A DNA stretch of 64,000 nt, taken from NCBI GenBank assembly GCA_016350165.1, contig CP066225.1:3906001-3970000 (forward strand), written 5' to 3'. Of the stretch, positions 17,566-26,483 are shown one piece after another (position 1 is the first letter of the stretch; each line of letters opens with the position of its first letter). The translations under genes and the position numbers were made by a program. The notes below the pieces were generated by a model that ran no database searches, was not told the origin of the DNA, and saw only the letters and a list, made by a program, of their open reading frames with translations. The stretch is from Planctomycetota bacterium (GTDB lineage: Bacteria > Planctomycetota > Phycisphaerae > Phycisphaerales > Phycisphaeraceae).

Positions 17566-18504
17566 ATGTCTCGTAAGATTAGCAAGATTGCACCTGATTG
17601 GTGGGATTACACAACATTAGATTGTGAGTTAATTGATGATGCTGCCAGATTAACTGCTAATGATTTGCTGCAGTTATCTCGGCCTGGATTTCAAATCAAC
17701 ATTTATGACACATTAGAAGAGTTTTATTGCGCTCAAGCACTTGAATATATCGATGCATGGCTGCAATCAACTCCCAGCAACCCTGCTGGAATTTGCGGCC
17801 CAATTGGACCTGTTGAGCAGCTTCCATTGGTTGCGCAAATGGTCAATGCGATGAATCTTGACTTGAAAAAACATGATGCACATTTCTGGGGGATGGATGA
17901 GTGGGTAGATGAACATGATCAACCTGTGCCGATTGATTTTCCGTTAAGTTTCGCCAAGGCTGATATGGAAATGTGTTTCAATCGCATTAAACCAGAACTT
18001 GCAATGCCAAAGCAAAATTTACACTTTCCAACAGGCGATCTTGATGTTTATCGAAATAGTTTTGATCAAGTTCGTTGTGTTGTAATGCAGGGAGGGCAGG
18101 GGGAAGTTAAGCATTGGGCTTTTAATGATCCGCCACGACGTAATGGCGAATATAAAGATTTTCCACCGTCAGCAGATGAGTACAGAAAGCTGAATACTCG
18201 CGTCACAGAATTGCATCCAATGACAGTAATTCAGAATGCTCGCACTTCAGGTGGTGGTAACATCTCCAATGTTCCAACTCGTGCGTGTACTGTTGGTCCT
18301 GCAGAGACATGGAAAGCAGAGCGTGTAAGCATTTGGCATGCGGGTCAGCACGACAATCCTTTTGGCCAACGATTAACTGCTCTGATGATCAGTAAGAGCA
18401 TCGTGGATACATCGGTGCCGATGTCACTACTTGCCGACCATCCAAGCGTTACATTCAGCTACTTTCGTGGTGGTATCGGTGAAGTGGCTGTTGAGATGCA
18501 CTAA
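17566..18504 (+). CDS. NagB-like glucosamine-6-phosphate deaminase homolog, altered active site
   Basis: The 312-residue protein follows the layout of the NagB/sugar-phosphate isomerase family. [20 protein letters not shown] opens the fold, [12 protein letters not shown] matches NagB's FNMDEY loop, and [15 protein letters not shown] matches the G-x-G-N-D-G-H-I-A-F-N-E-P loop. VPTRACTVG matches the VP-x-x-A-L-T-V-G strand. NagB deaminates and isomerises glucosamine-6-phosphate to fructose-6-phosphate. In the central loop the histidine stays, but the aspartate before it is valine and the late glutamate is aspartate, so the reaction may differ. The ATG at 17566 follows AAAGGG. It is a single gene with its own terminator. 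Function is uncertain. Confidence 0.7.
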   Translation: MSRKISKIAPDWWDYTTLDCELIDDAARLTANDLLQLSRPGFQINIYDTLEEFYCAQALEYIDAWLQSTPSNPAGICGPIGPVEQLPLVAQMVNAMNLDLKKHDAHFWGMDEWVDEHDQPVPIDFPLSFAKADMEMCFNRIKPELAMPKQNLHFPTGDLDVYRNSFDQVRCVVMQGGQGEVKHWAFNDPPRRNGEYKDFPPSADEYRKLNTRVTELHPMTVIQNARTSGGGNISNVPTRACTVGPAETWKAERVSIWHAGQHDNPFGQRLTALMISKSIVDTSVPMSLLADHPSVTFSYFRGGIGEVAVEMH

Positions 18505-18532
18505 ATTTTTCATGTCAGATTCAGTAACGAAA

Positions 18533-18560
18533 AAAGCTCCTGAAATTCAGGAGCTTTCTT
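18533..18560 (+). terminator. terminator of the NagB-like gene
   Basis: AAAGCTCCTGA and its complement with a three-base loop, then TCTTTATTT, begin 28 bases after the stop codon. The A run upstream could let it work for the tRNA on the other strand as well. Confidence 0.85.
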
Positions 18561-18572
18561 TATTTCAGTTAA

Positions 18573-18646
18573 TGGGCGGTACTGGACTCGAACCAGTGAC
18601 CTCATCGATGTGAACGATGCGCTCTAGCCAGCTGAGCTAAACGCCC
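18573..18646 (-). tRNA. tRNA-Val (anticodon CAC)
   Basis: The minus strand folds as a 74-base cloverleaf. GGGCGTT pairs with ACCGCCC in the acceptor arm, with a mismatch at pair 6-67. The anticodon stem is CATCG/CGATG with loop TTCACAT, giving CAC. The T arm is ACTGG/CCAGT with loop TTCGAGT. The discriminator is A and no CCA is encoded. Confidence 0.95.
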
Positions 18647-18690
18647 TTTGTGCTTACAAAATAACTCAAACCACTAAGCGGTCAAGCAAA

Positions 18691-18996
18691 TCAGGCGTTC
18701 TGACTATTCTGTGGATTATCACTTGTACCTTCAGGTTTCTGGCCTTCATCCATATTCATTTGCTGGCCAGTCTGTTGATTATCAATGCGAGGCTGATTCT
18801 GACCTTCATTCTGGATATCTTCTTCGATACCAGACAAGCCCTTCTTAAATTCCACAATCCCTCGCCCGATATTCTTGCCAACTTCTGGCAAGCGGCGGCC
18901 AAAAATAAGCACACCGATCAATCCCAGCACGAGCAGTTCGCCCCAGCCTGGCATACCCAGTCCCAAAGTCGCTATATGTCCCACAATTTCACTCAT
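18691..18996 (-). CDS. tatA: TatA/E-type twin-arginine translocase subunit
   Basis: A 101-residue protein with the TatA form: one N-terminal helix (GWGELLVLGLIGVLIFG, about 17-33), the hinge FGRRLPEVGK, then an amphipathic helix (IGRGIVEFKKGLSGIEEDIQ) and a polar Q/N-rich tail. TatA proteins form the protein-conducting pore of the Tat pathway for folded proteins. AGGA lies nine bases before the ATG. No tatC is in the window. It lies downstream of fabF but beyond a terminator, so it is probably its own unit. Confidence 0.93.
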   Translation of the reverse strand: MSEIVGHIATLGLGMPGWGELLVLGLIGVLIFGRRLPEVGKNIGRGIVEFKKGLSGIEEDIQNEGQNQPRIDNQQTGQQMNMDEGQKPEGTSDNPQNSQNA

Positions 18997-19096
18997 TGGT
19001 TTTTATCCTGTGTGTTCCTTGGTGACTTAACGTCTAACGCCTACCCATTATTGCAGGTTCCTGTCCATTACACCACATCATAGCTCTCTCCCCCAT

Positions 19097-19130
19097 AAAA
19101 AAACGGCTTGTCGTCTCCTTCAAGCCGTTT
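19097..19130 (-). terminator. terminator of fabF (end of the fab cluster)
   Basis: AAACGGCTTG and its complement flank a ten-base loop; read on the minus strand the stem is followed by seven T. It begins 55 bases after the fabF stop. Confidence 0.85.
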
Positions 19131-19184
19131 TGATTCACTATTGTATATCGGCTCTTTCGAGCCTCCCGCCCCATCATTACAACC

Positions 19185-20420
19185 TTAGAGCTTTCCAAAG
19201 GCCAATGACGTATTGTGTCCGCCAAAGCCGAAGCTGTTACTCATCGCATATTTCATGCTCTTTTCTCTAGCTTCATTTGGAACGTAATCCAAGTCACATT
19301 CCTCTTCTGGATTGTCCAAGTTGATTGTTGGAGGCATGACGCCTTCCTTCAAAGCCATGCAAGTTGCAATAGCTTCAACACCACCTGATGCGCCAAGCAA
19401 GTGACCGGTCATGCTCTTAGTTGAACTGACAGATAATTTGTATGCATCTTCACCAAACAGGCGTTTGATCGCACGAGTCTCAGCAACGTCGCCAAGGCCA
19501 GTACTTGTACCGTGGGCATTGATGTAATCAATGTCGCTAGTATTAATCTCTGCATCCTTCAATGCGTATTCCATTGCGAATGCAGCACCACGACCTTCTT
19601 CATCAGGAGCAGTGATATGAATGCCGTCTGCTGATTGACCGTAGCCAAGCATTTCAGCATAAATCTCAGCACCACGTGCTTTGGCGTGTTCATACTCTTC
19701 AAGCACAACAATGCCAGCACCTTCCGAAAGAACAAAACCATCACGGTCTTTATCGAAAGGCCTTGATGCATGGATTGGATCATCGTTACGCTTTGACAAG
19801 GCTTTTAGTGCAATAAAGCAACCCAAGCCTAAAGGTGTGACCGCAGCTTCAGAACCGCCGCCAATGATGATGTCGCATGAACCACGACGAATCATTTCGT
19901 AACCTTCGCCAATCGCGTGTGCAGCTGAGGCACATGCTGAGACTAACGCACAGTTAGGCCCACGCAATCCGTAGTGGATCGAAACGTTGCCTGCTGCAGC
20001 ATTACACATCAGCTTTGGAACCATGAACGGACTCAACCGCTCTGGACCTTTTTCCATCAGCTTGCGATGACCGTCTTCAAATTCCTTCATGCCGCCGATG
20101 CCTGATCCTATGATCACACCGCTACGCCATGGATCTTCATCTTCGAAATTGATCCCCGAATCATTGACCGCATCAATTGACGCGTTCATTGCGTATTGGG
20201 CAAAACGATCAAGTCGCTTTGCTACACGGCGGTCTAAATGCTCGCCGCCGTCATATTTCGTGATCTCACCAGCAATCTTGGTCGAGTAGTTCGTTGTATC
20301 GAACTTCTCAATCTTCTTGATACCACTCTTGCCAGCAAGCAGGTCTTTCCAGACCCCTTCGACGCTCGTTCCCAGGCTTGTTACCCAGCCGAGCCCTGTT
20401 ATGACTACACGTTTGCTCAT
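19185..20420 (-). CDS. fabF: beta-ketoacyl-ACP synthase II
   Basis: FabF condenses malonyl-ACP with a growing acyl-ACP in fatty-acid elongation. The 411-residue product has the thiolase fold. The active cysteine is in VSACASAAHAIGEG (about residue 163), the two histidines are in NAHGTSTGLGD and SMTGHLLGASG, and the C-terminal NSFGFGGHN loop is intact. I start at MSKRVVITG (20420) because a ribosome-like GAG lies nine bases before it; an ATG nine bases earlier has none. It is the last gene of the rpmF-to-fabF order and is followed by a terminator. Confidence 0.97.
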   Translation of the reverse strand: MSKRVVITGLGWVTSLGTSVEGVWKDLLAGKSGIKKIEKFDTTNYSTKIAGEITKYDGGEHLDRRVAKRLDRFAQYAMNASIDAVNDSGINFEDEDPWRSGVIIGSGIGGMKEFEDGHRKLMEKGPERLSPFMVPKLMCNAAAGNVSIHYGLRGPNCALVSACASAAHAIGEGYEMIRRGSCDIIIGGGSEAAVTPLGLGCFIALKALSKRNDDPIHASRPFDKDRDGFVLSEGAGIVVLEEYEHAKARGAEIYAEMLGYGQSADGIHITAPDEEGRGAAFAMEYALKDAEINTSDIDYINAHGTSTGLGDVAETRAIKRLFGEDAYKLSVSSTKSMTGHLLGASGGVEAIATCMALKEGVMPPTINLDNPEEECDLDYVPNEAREKSMKYAMSNSFGFGGHNTSLAFGKL

Positions 20421-20953
20421 GCTTTGCATCTCTGATGCGTGTGAAACATTTAATCCCGCTTCGGTCCGCTCAAACTTCAGCAGGTCACATTTGCGGCAGG
20501 CATCTTCGGCCTACTGTCATACTTAATGTGATCAACACTCAAACGTCGTTGACATGGCCTCTTCCGCACCTTTTTCATCCTGAAACCGGTACTTTCGGTA
20601 TGCCACTGAATCAGACATTCTAAGCATACCTAGCCAACACGCCAACTTTGCCCCGCCCCTGTGCCTATCCCCAATGCGACACGCGCCCCTTATCCCTAAA
20701 ACACAGCACTGGCTGAGCATACCCTGAAACCTGTCTGCTTTCGCAGTCCCGCTCAGGCCTTGCTCAACCAGCGCTGCACATATTTCCAATTATCCACAGT
20801 CAGATTTTCTTCCAACTGCTTTTTCATCAACTCACAAATGGAGCTGTTCGCGTCTCAATCAGCTTTCACCAATTTCCAGCTTTCCGACCCACCTCCGAGC
20901 CGCTCATGTTTCGCAACCCTTCAGTCAGCCATGCCCTGACGCTGAATCAGCAA
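20421..20953. other. unusually long acpP-fabF intergenic region
   Basis: These 533 bases separate acpP from fabF, genes that usually lie close together. An 85-codon frame at 20532-20789 (minus) has no domain, no ribosome site and odd composition (many C, G, R), so I do not call it. No tRNA or clear terminator is seen. Confidence 0.5.
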
Positions 20954-21196
20954 TTAGTCCATGTGTTGCTTGATGAATTCGATCGCTTGACCAACGGTCT
21001 GGATCTTTTCTGCATCTTCGTCTGGAATGGATGTTTCGAATTCGTCTTCGAATTCCATAACCAATTCAACGGTATCAAGGCTGTCTGCGTTCAGATCGTT
21101 TACGAAGTTCGTGTCACGATTGATTTCGCCCTTATCGACGCCCATCTGTTCTGCAACGATTGCGACTACTTTTTCTTCAATTTCTTTTTCGTCCAT
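20954..21196 (-). CDS. acpP: acyl carrier protein
   Basis: The 80-residue acidic protein carries growing acyl chains on a phosphopantetheine arm. The attachment motif is [13 protein letters not shown], with Ser39 as the modified serine. The four-helix layout and the length are typical. AAGGAG lies seven bases before the ATG. It lies between fabG and fabF, its usual place, about 185 bases from fabG. Confidence 0.99.
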   Translation of the reverse strand: MDEKEIEEKVVAIVAEQMGVDKGEINRDTNFVNDLNADSLDTVELVMEFEDEFETSIPDEDAEKIQTVGQAIEFIKQHMD

Positions 21197-21381
21197 GATC
21201 GGCTCCTTGTTCCTGCACCGCAGGAGCGAGTTATTTTTTCTGTTTCTTGAAAATTTCGGTCCAATAATTGACTAACCGGGGAATATAGCGAGTTAAGCCG
21301 ACTCTCTCAAGCCATTCCCTCACTAACCCCTAACAATTCCCCTACACCCTCTTTACCAATCAACCCGCCTACAACACAGAA

Positions 21382-22131
21382 TTACATCATTGTCATGCCA
21401 CCGTCAACCGCTAACGTTTGCCCCGTCACATAGCTCGCCTCATCGCTCGCTAAGAACGCAACCGCTGCAGCGATCTCATTTGGCTCACCCATACGACCAA
21501 CTGGCGTGTGATCTTTCACCATATCCTTGATCGATTGTGGAAGAACGTCTGTCATATCCGTCGCGATAAACCCCGGTGCAACCACATTCGCTGTGATCTT
21601 CTTGCTGGCCAATTCTTTCGCGATCGTCTTCGTCAGTCCACCCAAACCTGCCTTCGCAGCCGCATAGTTAGCCTGACCAGCATTACCCATCAAACCTGCT
21701 ACGGATGCAATGTTGATAATGCGACCAAACTTACCACGCATCATTGGGCGAAGTGCCGTACGACATGCAATAAACACACCACGCAAGTTCATGTTGATGA
21801 CATCATCAAACTCTTCATCAGTCATACGCAAAAGCAGATTATCCCTTGTAATACCGGCATTATTAACCAATATGTCCAAACGCTTATGCTCATCCGCAAC
21901 CGCTTCAATCATCTCACTCACAGCTTCGCCGCTGCTCATGTCACATGTCTTCACGCTTGCTTCACCACCCATACCTTCGATCTCTGCTTTCACTTCATTC
22001 AGCAAAGATTCGTTTCTTGCAACCAGCACCACATGGCGATCCTGTTTCGCCAATGCAATCGCAATTGCCTTACCGATTCCTCGGCTGGCCCCCGTCACAA
22101 TCGCAACTCGTTTTCCTTCCAGTTTTGCCAT
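21382..22131 (-). CDS. fabG: 3-oxoacyl-ACP reductase
   Basis: FabG reduces 3-oxoacyl-ACP with NADPH in each elongation cycle. From the chosen start, MAKLEGKRV, the protein has 249 residues, which is the family's usual length. The glycine loop TGASRGIG is at 13-20, NNAGITRDNL at about 90-99, and the Ser143/Tyr156/Lys160 triad in IASVAGLMG and ANYAAAK. The C-terminus TGQTLAVDGGMTM is typical. An in-frame start at 22251 would add 40 residues unlike any FabG; AAGGA precedes the start I chose. It heads the fabG-acpP-fabF block. Confidence 0.97.
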   Translation of the reverse strand: MAKLEGKRVAIVTGASRGIGKAIAIALAKQDRHVVLVARNESLLNEVKAEIEGMGGEASVKTCDMSSGEAVSEMIEAVADEHKRLDILVNNAGITRDNLLLRMTDEEFDDVINMNLRGVFIACRTALRPMMRGKFGRIINIASVAGLMGNAGQANYAAAKAGLGGLTKTIAKELASKKITANVVAPGFIATDMTDVLPQSIKDMVKDHTPVGRMGEPNEIAAAVAFLASDEASYVTGQTLAVDGGMTMM

Positions 22132-22280
22132 ATCAGCAATTTCCTTCCTGCCGACGCACCCTCGCGTGGCCGCGCATGACAGCGCTTGATTGTCAGTCGT
22201 CTGCGCCAGCCGATCCGATTCTATGCCACTCCCCCACGACAGATCAGCCAACTACTCATATTGCGACAGATCATACACAA

Positions 22281-22796
22281 TCAGCCACCACTTGCACGTT
22301 TGGGCTCGTGTGATTTCTTCCTCATGCTCAACGCAATCTGGTCCACAACTGCCACAAACAGCCCCGTCATCAACCCCAACATTATCCCCAATCCACCGAT
22401 CGACATCGTCGCCATATGCCTCGGATTCATCCCCCATTGCATCACCACACCATCCTCATTCTGAGCAACGACTGCCCGTGCACTCAGTTTCATTTCCTCT
22501 TGACCATCAGCATATTCCTGGTCCGATTCCCCATGATCTTCATCATTTGTGTGAATTTCAGCTTTGCGTCTGGAATGTCCCTCCCAACGTTGTGAAGGCC
22601 GTTCTCCCTCCACAGCCTCAATCACCACACCCTCAGGGGTCGCATCAATCACTACCCGGTCACCATGTCGGCTCCCCGCATCCAACGCAAAATGCCCCGA
22701 GATCGATTCGCCCAGCATCCACCCACTTATCATCCCAACAACACCAAATACAATCGTCATAGCGATCATTACCACGAAAAACCGGATCATTCTCAA
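22281..22796 (-). CDS. two-helix membrane protein, paralog of 25346-25672
   Basis: A 171-residue protein with a helix at each end (about residues 4-28 and 128-152) and a charged middle rich in E, D, H and R. The start MRMIRFFVVMIAMTI matches MRVIRFSAIVVVITL of the gene at 25346-25672, and both have GG-LGI at the start of the second helix. The start is probably TTG at 22796: AGGA lies seven bases upstream and the paralog aligns from this codon. It is placed just upstream of fabG and divergent from the first small lipoprotein. No function is known; it travels with the lipoprotein set. Confidence 0.65.
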   Translation of the reverse strand: MRMIRFFVVMIAMTIVFGVVGMISGWMLGESISGHFALDAGSRHGDRVVIDATPEGVVIEAVEGERPSQRWEGHSRRKAEIHTNDEDHGESDQEYADGQEEMKLSARAVVAQNEDGVVMQWGMNPRHMATMSIGGLGIMLGLMTGLFVAVVDQIALSMRKKSHEPKRASGG

Positions 22797-23128
22797 TGTT
22801 CTGTCCTCTCAGCAATCAATGTTTACCCCAAAGAAACTCGATTTTTTTTACACATTTATTTCTCACGACACGCAGCATACTTCATCTACTAACCCTCACA
22901 CTACCCTCGAAAACCCCATTTCCACATCTTTGCATATCGTACTTCTACGAATTTCAGATACGCAACTTCTGCACACCGTCTACAACCAATCACTAATGGC
23001 AGATTTCCACAACCATGCCTTGAATTACTCAACAACTTAGCCCTCACGCCACGCAAAAAATCTCAATATTCGCAGCATCTCCCCGCATATACGCAATTTT
23101 CCACGCTCGCATTCCGTAGGAGATTGCT
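22797..23128. other. divergent intergenic region
   Basis: These 332 bases lie between the two-helix protein (minus) and the first lipoprotein (plus). They are C/A-rich and hold no gene or hairpin I can support. Promoters for both directions are expected here. Confidence 0.4.
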
Positions 23129-23629
23129 ATGCACACTTTCAAGCTAAGCCTCATAACCCTCAGTCTCGCTCTCATACTCCCAGCTTGTTCCGGCGAATCA
23201 TCGCAAGATGACAACCAAGCTGCTGCTCAAAACGCATCGCCAGATTTCTCTCAAAACACTCAAATGAGCGATTCTGCCTCAAACCCCGCTGCATCCCCTC
23301 CAAACGCTGAACAGTACCCGGAACCCCCTGCAGCGGGCAGTCCGTCTCTTCCGCCCGATAAGCGGGCTCAGATGGCTTCTGAAGTCCTCGACGTCATGCT
23401 CAGTCTTGAGCCAATCCAGACCGAACAGGTCTACGTCATCTTCCTTCAGTCAGCCAAACGCACCGACGAGATCTTTGACACCCTCCCCAAAGACCAATGG
23501 CCACAAGCCTTCCGAGACATGCAACAACAGAAAAATGTCTCCCTCAAAGCCACACTAACTCCACAACAGTACGAAACTTACCTCAAAAATAGATCTGCTT
23601 TGGATCCCTATTTGAGGTTTACAGAGTAA
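23129..23629 (+). CDS. LTxxQ-like small lipoprotein 1
   Basis: A 166-residue lipoprotein with signal peptide and lipobox LPAC (Cys20). A disordered linker rich in N, Q, S and P (about 21-78) follows, then a helical domain with QTEQVYVIFLQSAKRTDEIF and KATLTPQQYETYLKNR. The 'LTPQQY' end is the mark shared with the next three lipoproteins and recalls the LTxxQ motif of Spy/CpxP periplasmic proteins. Those bind unfolded proteins or metals under envelope stress; carrying that role over is inference. GGAG lies six bases before the ATG. Confidence 0.7.
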   Translation: MHTFKLSLITLSLALILPACSGESSQDDNQAAAQNASPDFSQNTQMSDSASNPAASPPNAEQYPEPPAAGSPSLPPDKRAQMASEVLDVMLSLEPIQTEQVYVIFLQSAKRTDEIFDTLPKDQWPQAFRDMQQQKNVSLKATLTPQQYETYLKNRSALDPYLRFTE

Positions 23630-23772
23630 TAAAACAACAACCCTGAGTATGACTTATCTCCAAGATGTGCCAAAAGTAGCAAGGAAAAGCAAAAAGGTGC
23701 TAATAAATTTGCATGGATAAGGAGACTTAGGCGAAAACCCTGCATAAGATTCACCGAAAGGGAAATCAATCA

Positions 23773-24297
23773 ATGATGAAAATCAACACGAACAGCTTCA
23801 TACGTGCTTTTACGATCCTTGCTGCAACCGCCATCACAATTCCTCTCGTTGGCTGCACCAGTGGCTTCGCTTTTCAAAAGCGTGCAGTTCAGGCTGACCA
23901 TCAACCTAGCACCATCATCGTTGATCAGCCAACCATGGCCGCCCATGACCGCGCTGACATGATCACCAATGAAATGGACAAGATCTGTAAGCTTACGCCT
24001 AAGCAGCGCGAAATGATTGAGCACATCAACATGGAATGCGCAGAGAAATGCGATCAGATCGCTGACAATACACACCTCTCACGTGAACAGACCGAACACG
24101 CACTCTCACGCAATTGGCATCTCAAAGACACCAAATACCGCTCAGTTCTTTCACCAAAACAATACATGGCTTGGTACGAGTACTCACACGATATGTACAA
24201 CAAAACCAGCCCTATGGTGAAAAAGCATATGCCTGAAGCAACAAAGAATGCTTCAGTTGCTAAGAACATCGCAGTTCACGCAACAGCGCTCGATTAA
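23773..24297 (+). CDS. LTxxQ-like small lipoprotein 2
   Basis: A 174-residue lipoprotein with signal peptide and lipobox LVGC (Cys28). The mature part has two motifs, KLTPKQREMIEHINMECAEK and SVLSPKQYMAWYEY, spaced as in Spy/CpxP-like helical hairpins. It is the most divergent of the four neighbouring lipoproteins and has two extra cysteines (CKLTPKQ and MECAEKC) that could form a disulfide. AAGGG precedes the ATG. It lies 143 bases after lipoprotein 1; a strong terminator follows about 210 bases downstream. Confidence 0.7.
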   Translation: MMKINTNSFIRAFTILAATAITIPLVGCTSGFAFQKRAVQADHQPSTIIVDQPTMAAHDRADMITNEMDKICKLTPKQREMIEHINMECAEKCDQIADNTHLSREQTEHALSRNWHLKDTKYRSVLSPKQYMAWYEYSHDMYNKTSPMVKKHMPEATKNASVAKNIAVHATALD

Positions 24298-24788
24298 TTC
24301 GTAAAGCACACAACCCGCGCCTACCCATCATCAACCATGTGATATGTGCATCAAACCGAATCTCTCTTTAGAGCACGCATATTCCACGCCTATGCTCTAC
24401 TGCAATTTTCCAAAACAACTTATGTTTCAGCAATGTAACAATTTAGGAAAAATGCAGTATTCGATCAGGGACTGAAAAACCTAAAAACCAGTATCCCCCC
24501 TCCTTGCCCACTCACACTCTCTCTCGTGAGTGGGCTTTTTTTTATCACACCCTTCGTAGTCATTTTTCTGACCATTCTTTCTTTTACACGCTCTTTCGTT
24601 ATTGCTACTTATCACGCCCGCACCCTTTTCTCATAATCCCCTTTATTATCAGCTCTTTTCGTCATTTACCCTTATATCATCGCTTTCCCATTTTTCCTGC
24701 CTAATATTCCAACGTTTGAGCAAGCCATCCTTGCCACAAGCCTTGTTCAACAACATCAAACATCGATTCCACCACAGGAGTTTCTGAT
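24298..24788. other. intergenic region with terminator
   Basis: These 491 bases hold one strong terminator (24506-24544) and no gene I can support. The plus strand after it is very C/T-rich, so open frames there are by-products of composition. Confidence 0.5.
24506..24544 (+). terminator. terminator after lipoprotein 2
   Basis: A ten-base perfect stem, GCCCACTCAC with GTGAGTGGGC, a ten-base loop and then nine T. Confidence 0.9.
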
Positions 24789-25235
24789 ATGAAGCTTAAT
24801 CTCATCACGACACTATTTGCACTCATTCTTACCTTCTCATTAATCACATCGTTGGGTTGCACCGCATCACAAGCTGTTTCCACCAATCAACGATCAGAAC
24901 TTACCGATCAGCAGATCGCAGCCAAAATCTCACAACACATCAAAGACACACTCAATCTGACCGACGAACAATATCAGCAGCTCTATCAGCTAAACCTCCA
25001 ATACATTCCTAAAATGCGCAGCATCATTAACTCCGATGAATTCCGCTTCAAAAAAGCTCGCCACTTGCGTCAGCTCGAAGAAGATAAAGACCATAAACTC
25101 GCTGGCATCTTCACTCCCGATCAGTTCAATAAGTACACGGAATTAAAGCAGCAATTCATCGACCAGATGCGCGAAGATATCAACAAGCAAGCTCAAGATG
25201 CATCCGTCACACCAGATGCTGAGCAGCAGCAATAA
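24789..25235 (+). CDS. LTxxQ-like small lipoprotein 3
   Basis: A 148-residue lipoprotein, lipobox SLGC (Cys24). The mature helical domain reads LNLTDEQYQQLYQLNLQYIP, then KMRSIINSDE, KKARHLRQLEEDKDHKLAGI and FTPDQFNKYTELKQQF. It aligns almost end to end with lipoprotein 4 (LDLTKDQSEQVYDINVQYNP and KKVMKEKDAALQKVLTGQQY), so these two are recent paralogs. The paired L-T-x-x-Q and T-x-x-Q-[FY] motifs fit a Spy/CpxP-like hairpin dimer in the periplasm. GGAG lies eight bases before the ATG. Confidence 0.72.
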   Translation: MKLNLITTLFALILTFSLITSLGCTASQAVSTNQRSELTDQQIAAKISQHIKDTLNLTDEQYQQLYQLNLQYIPKMRSIINSDEFRFKKARHLRQLEEDKDHKLAGIFTPDQFNKYTELKQQFIDQMREDINKQAQDASVTPDAEQQQ

Positions 25236-25274
25236 ATCTTCGCTAGCAAACGATATTTATATTTCCCTCGATTC

Positions 25275-25309
25275 ACCCGCATAGGGCATACCACCCACGC
25301 GGGTTTTTC
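25275..25309 (+). terminator. terminator after lipoprotein 3
   Basis: ACCCGC and GCGGGT flank an 18-base loop and are followed by TTTTCTTT, 40 bases after the stop. Confidence 0.6.
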
Positions 25310-25345
25310 TTTGCGCTCACCACATCTAAGCATCCGTTAGACCAA

Positions 25346-25672
25346 TCACTCATCATCCGACTCGCCATTCATCTGCTTCTTCTTACTGAAGTATAAATCT
25401 CCCCACGCGATCGCCACTCCAACCACCAGCCCTTCAAAAATGCCCAGCAAACCACCTAGTCTGATCCCATCCTGTGCACTCTTCTCCCTCGCCATACTGT
25501 CCGCCTTCTGATCTGCACCCAACGTCTTCCTGCTCGTAATCCCAACCTGCTTCTCACCAATCGAAATCCCATGCACCGCATTTCGTCCCATCATGTACCC
25601 TCCCCACGCACTGAGCACCATCAGCATCAGTGTTATCACAACCACAATCGCACTAAATCGAATCACGCGCAT
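25346..25672 (-). CDS. two-helix membrane protein, paralog of 22281-22796
   Basis: This 108-residue protein begins MRVIRFSAIVVVITLMLMVL and ends with a second helix (LGGLLGIFEGLVVGVAIAWG) and a charged tail. The start is an ATG with GGAG six to seven bases upstream, and it aligns with the TTG start of the longer paralog at 22796. Between the helices there is only a short charged stretch, against about 100 residues in the paralog. It is divergent from lipoprotein 4. The pairing of these two-helix proteins with LTxxQ-like lipoproteins occurs twice here. Function unknown. Confidence 0.62.
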   Translation of the reverse strand: MRVIRFSAIVVVITLMLMVLSAWGGYMMGRNAVHGISIGEKQVGITSRKTLGADQKADSMAREKSAQDGIRLGGLLGIFEGLVVGVAIAWGDLYFSKKKQMNGESDDE

Positions 25673-25946
25673 TCGCTTCTCCAGTAGTACTAATTACGCA
25701 TCGGCTCATACCCCTCTGATTCCTTTCAATTCCTTTCCCTTCGCCCCAACGCTCACTCACTTCTCGCACCATCAGTCCAGAACACGCTCAGCTATAAGCG
25801 CCGCCCCTCATTTTTTGTGTAAAAAATTGCAATAAACCCCAACCCTTCTCGTTTATCGATACGTAAAACCATCGATCGGCACTTGTGCTATATATACGTA
25901 TCAATCTAGTACACAAGCCTCATCAACCAAACCTAACGGAGTTCCC

Positions 25947-26363
25947 ATGAAATCTGTTCTCAAGATCATTTGTATTCTCACCCTCATCACGAGCTTCCTC
26001 CCGCTCGCTGCATGTGCAAACAAAACAAAAACCGCCGAAGCCGATGCGCAAAAATCAGCTCTCTCACAAAAACTCAAAGACTTTACCTCATCTGAGCGAG
26101 CTGAAAAATCAACCAAATACATGACCCTCCTGCTTGATCTGACCAAAGATCAATCCGAACAGGTCTATGACATCAATGTTCAGTACAACCCGAAAATCGA
26201 AAATGTACTCGTTAGCGATAAGCGATCTTTCTCCAAAGCTCGTAGTCTCAAAAAGGTCATGAAGGAAAAAGATGCAGCCCTTCAAAAAGTTCTTACAGGC
26301 CAACAATACGACAAATACACTCAAGCAAAAGAATTGCTCATCGAAGAGATCAAAAACAGATGA
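25947..26363 (+). CDS. LTxxQ-like small lipoprotein 4
   Basis: A 138-residue lipoprotein with lipobox LAAC (Cys23). The mature part is basic and helical: LDLTKDQSEQVYDINVQYNP, then RSFSKARSLKKVMKEKDAAL and VLTGQQYDKYTQAKELLIEE. It is clearly paralogous to lipoprotein 3. The arrangement LTxxQ, about 50 residues, then LTxxQY fits a periplasmic helical-hairpin protein of the Spy/CpxP type. GGAG lies five bases before the ATG. A bidirectional terminator separates it from fabD. Confidence 0.72.
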   Translation: MKSVLKIICILTLITSFLPLAACANKTKTAEADAQKSALSQKLKDFTSSERAEKSTKYMTLLLDLTKDQSEQVYDINVQYNPKIENVLVSDKRSFSKARSLKKVMKEKDAALQKVLTGQQYDKYTQAKELLIEEIKNR

Positions 26364-26433
26364 AGAGAAAGTCGCTCTAACTCATAACACGATCTAATTC
26401 ATGAGTTAATAGTCATAGAAATAGTGCATAAAA

Positions 26434-26461
26434 AAACCCTGCCAACAAAGTGGCAGGGTTT
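26434..26461. terminator. bidirectional terminator, lipoprotein 4 and fabD
   Basis: AAACCCTGCCA and its complement flank a six-base loop, with A and T runs on both sides, between the convergent stops at 26363 and 26484. Confidence 0.9.
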
Positions 26462-26483
26462 TTATTTTTAATTTAGCAAGCCA

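Noticed and set aside
18431-18613. Plus-strand frame ending in GGTGLEPVTSSM
   Set aside because: It reads through a terminator and the antisense of tRNA-Val, a well-known false protein.
20532-20789. 85-codon frame between acpP and fabF
   Set aside because: No ribosome site, many C, G and R residues, no domain.
21508-22179. 223-codon plus-strand frame opposite fabG
   Set aside because: It is rich in H, C and R, as expected for the complement of a real gene, and fabG is certain.
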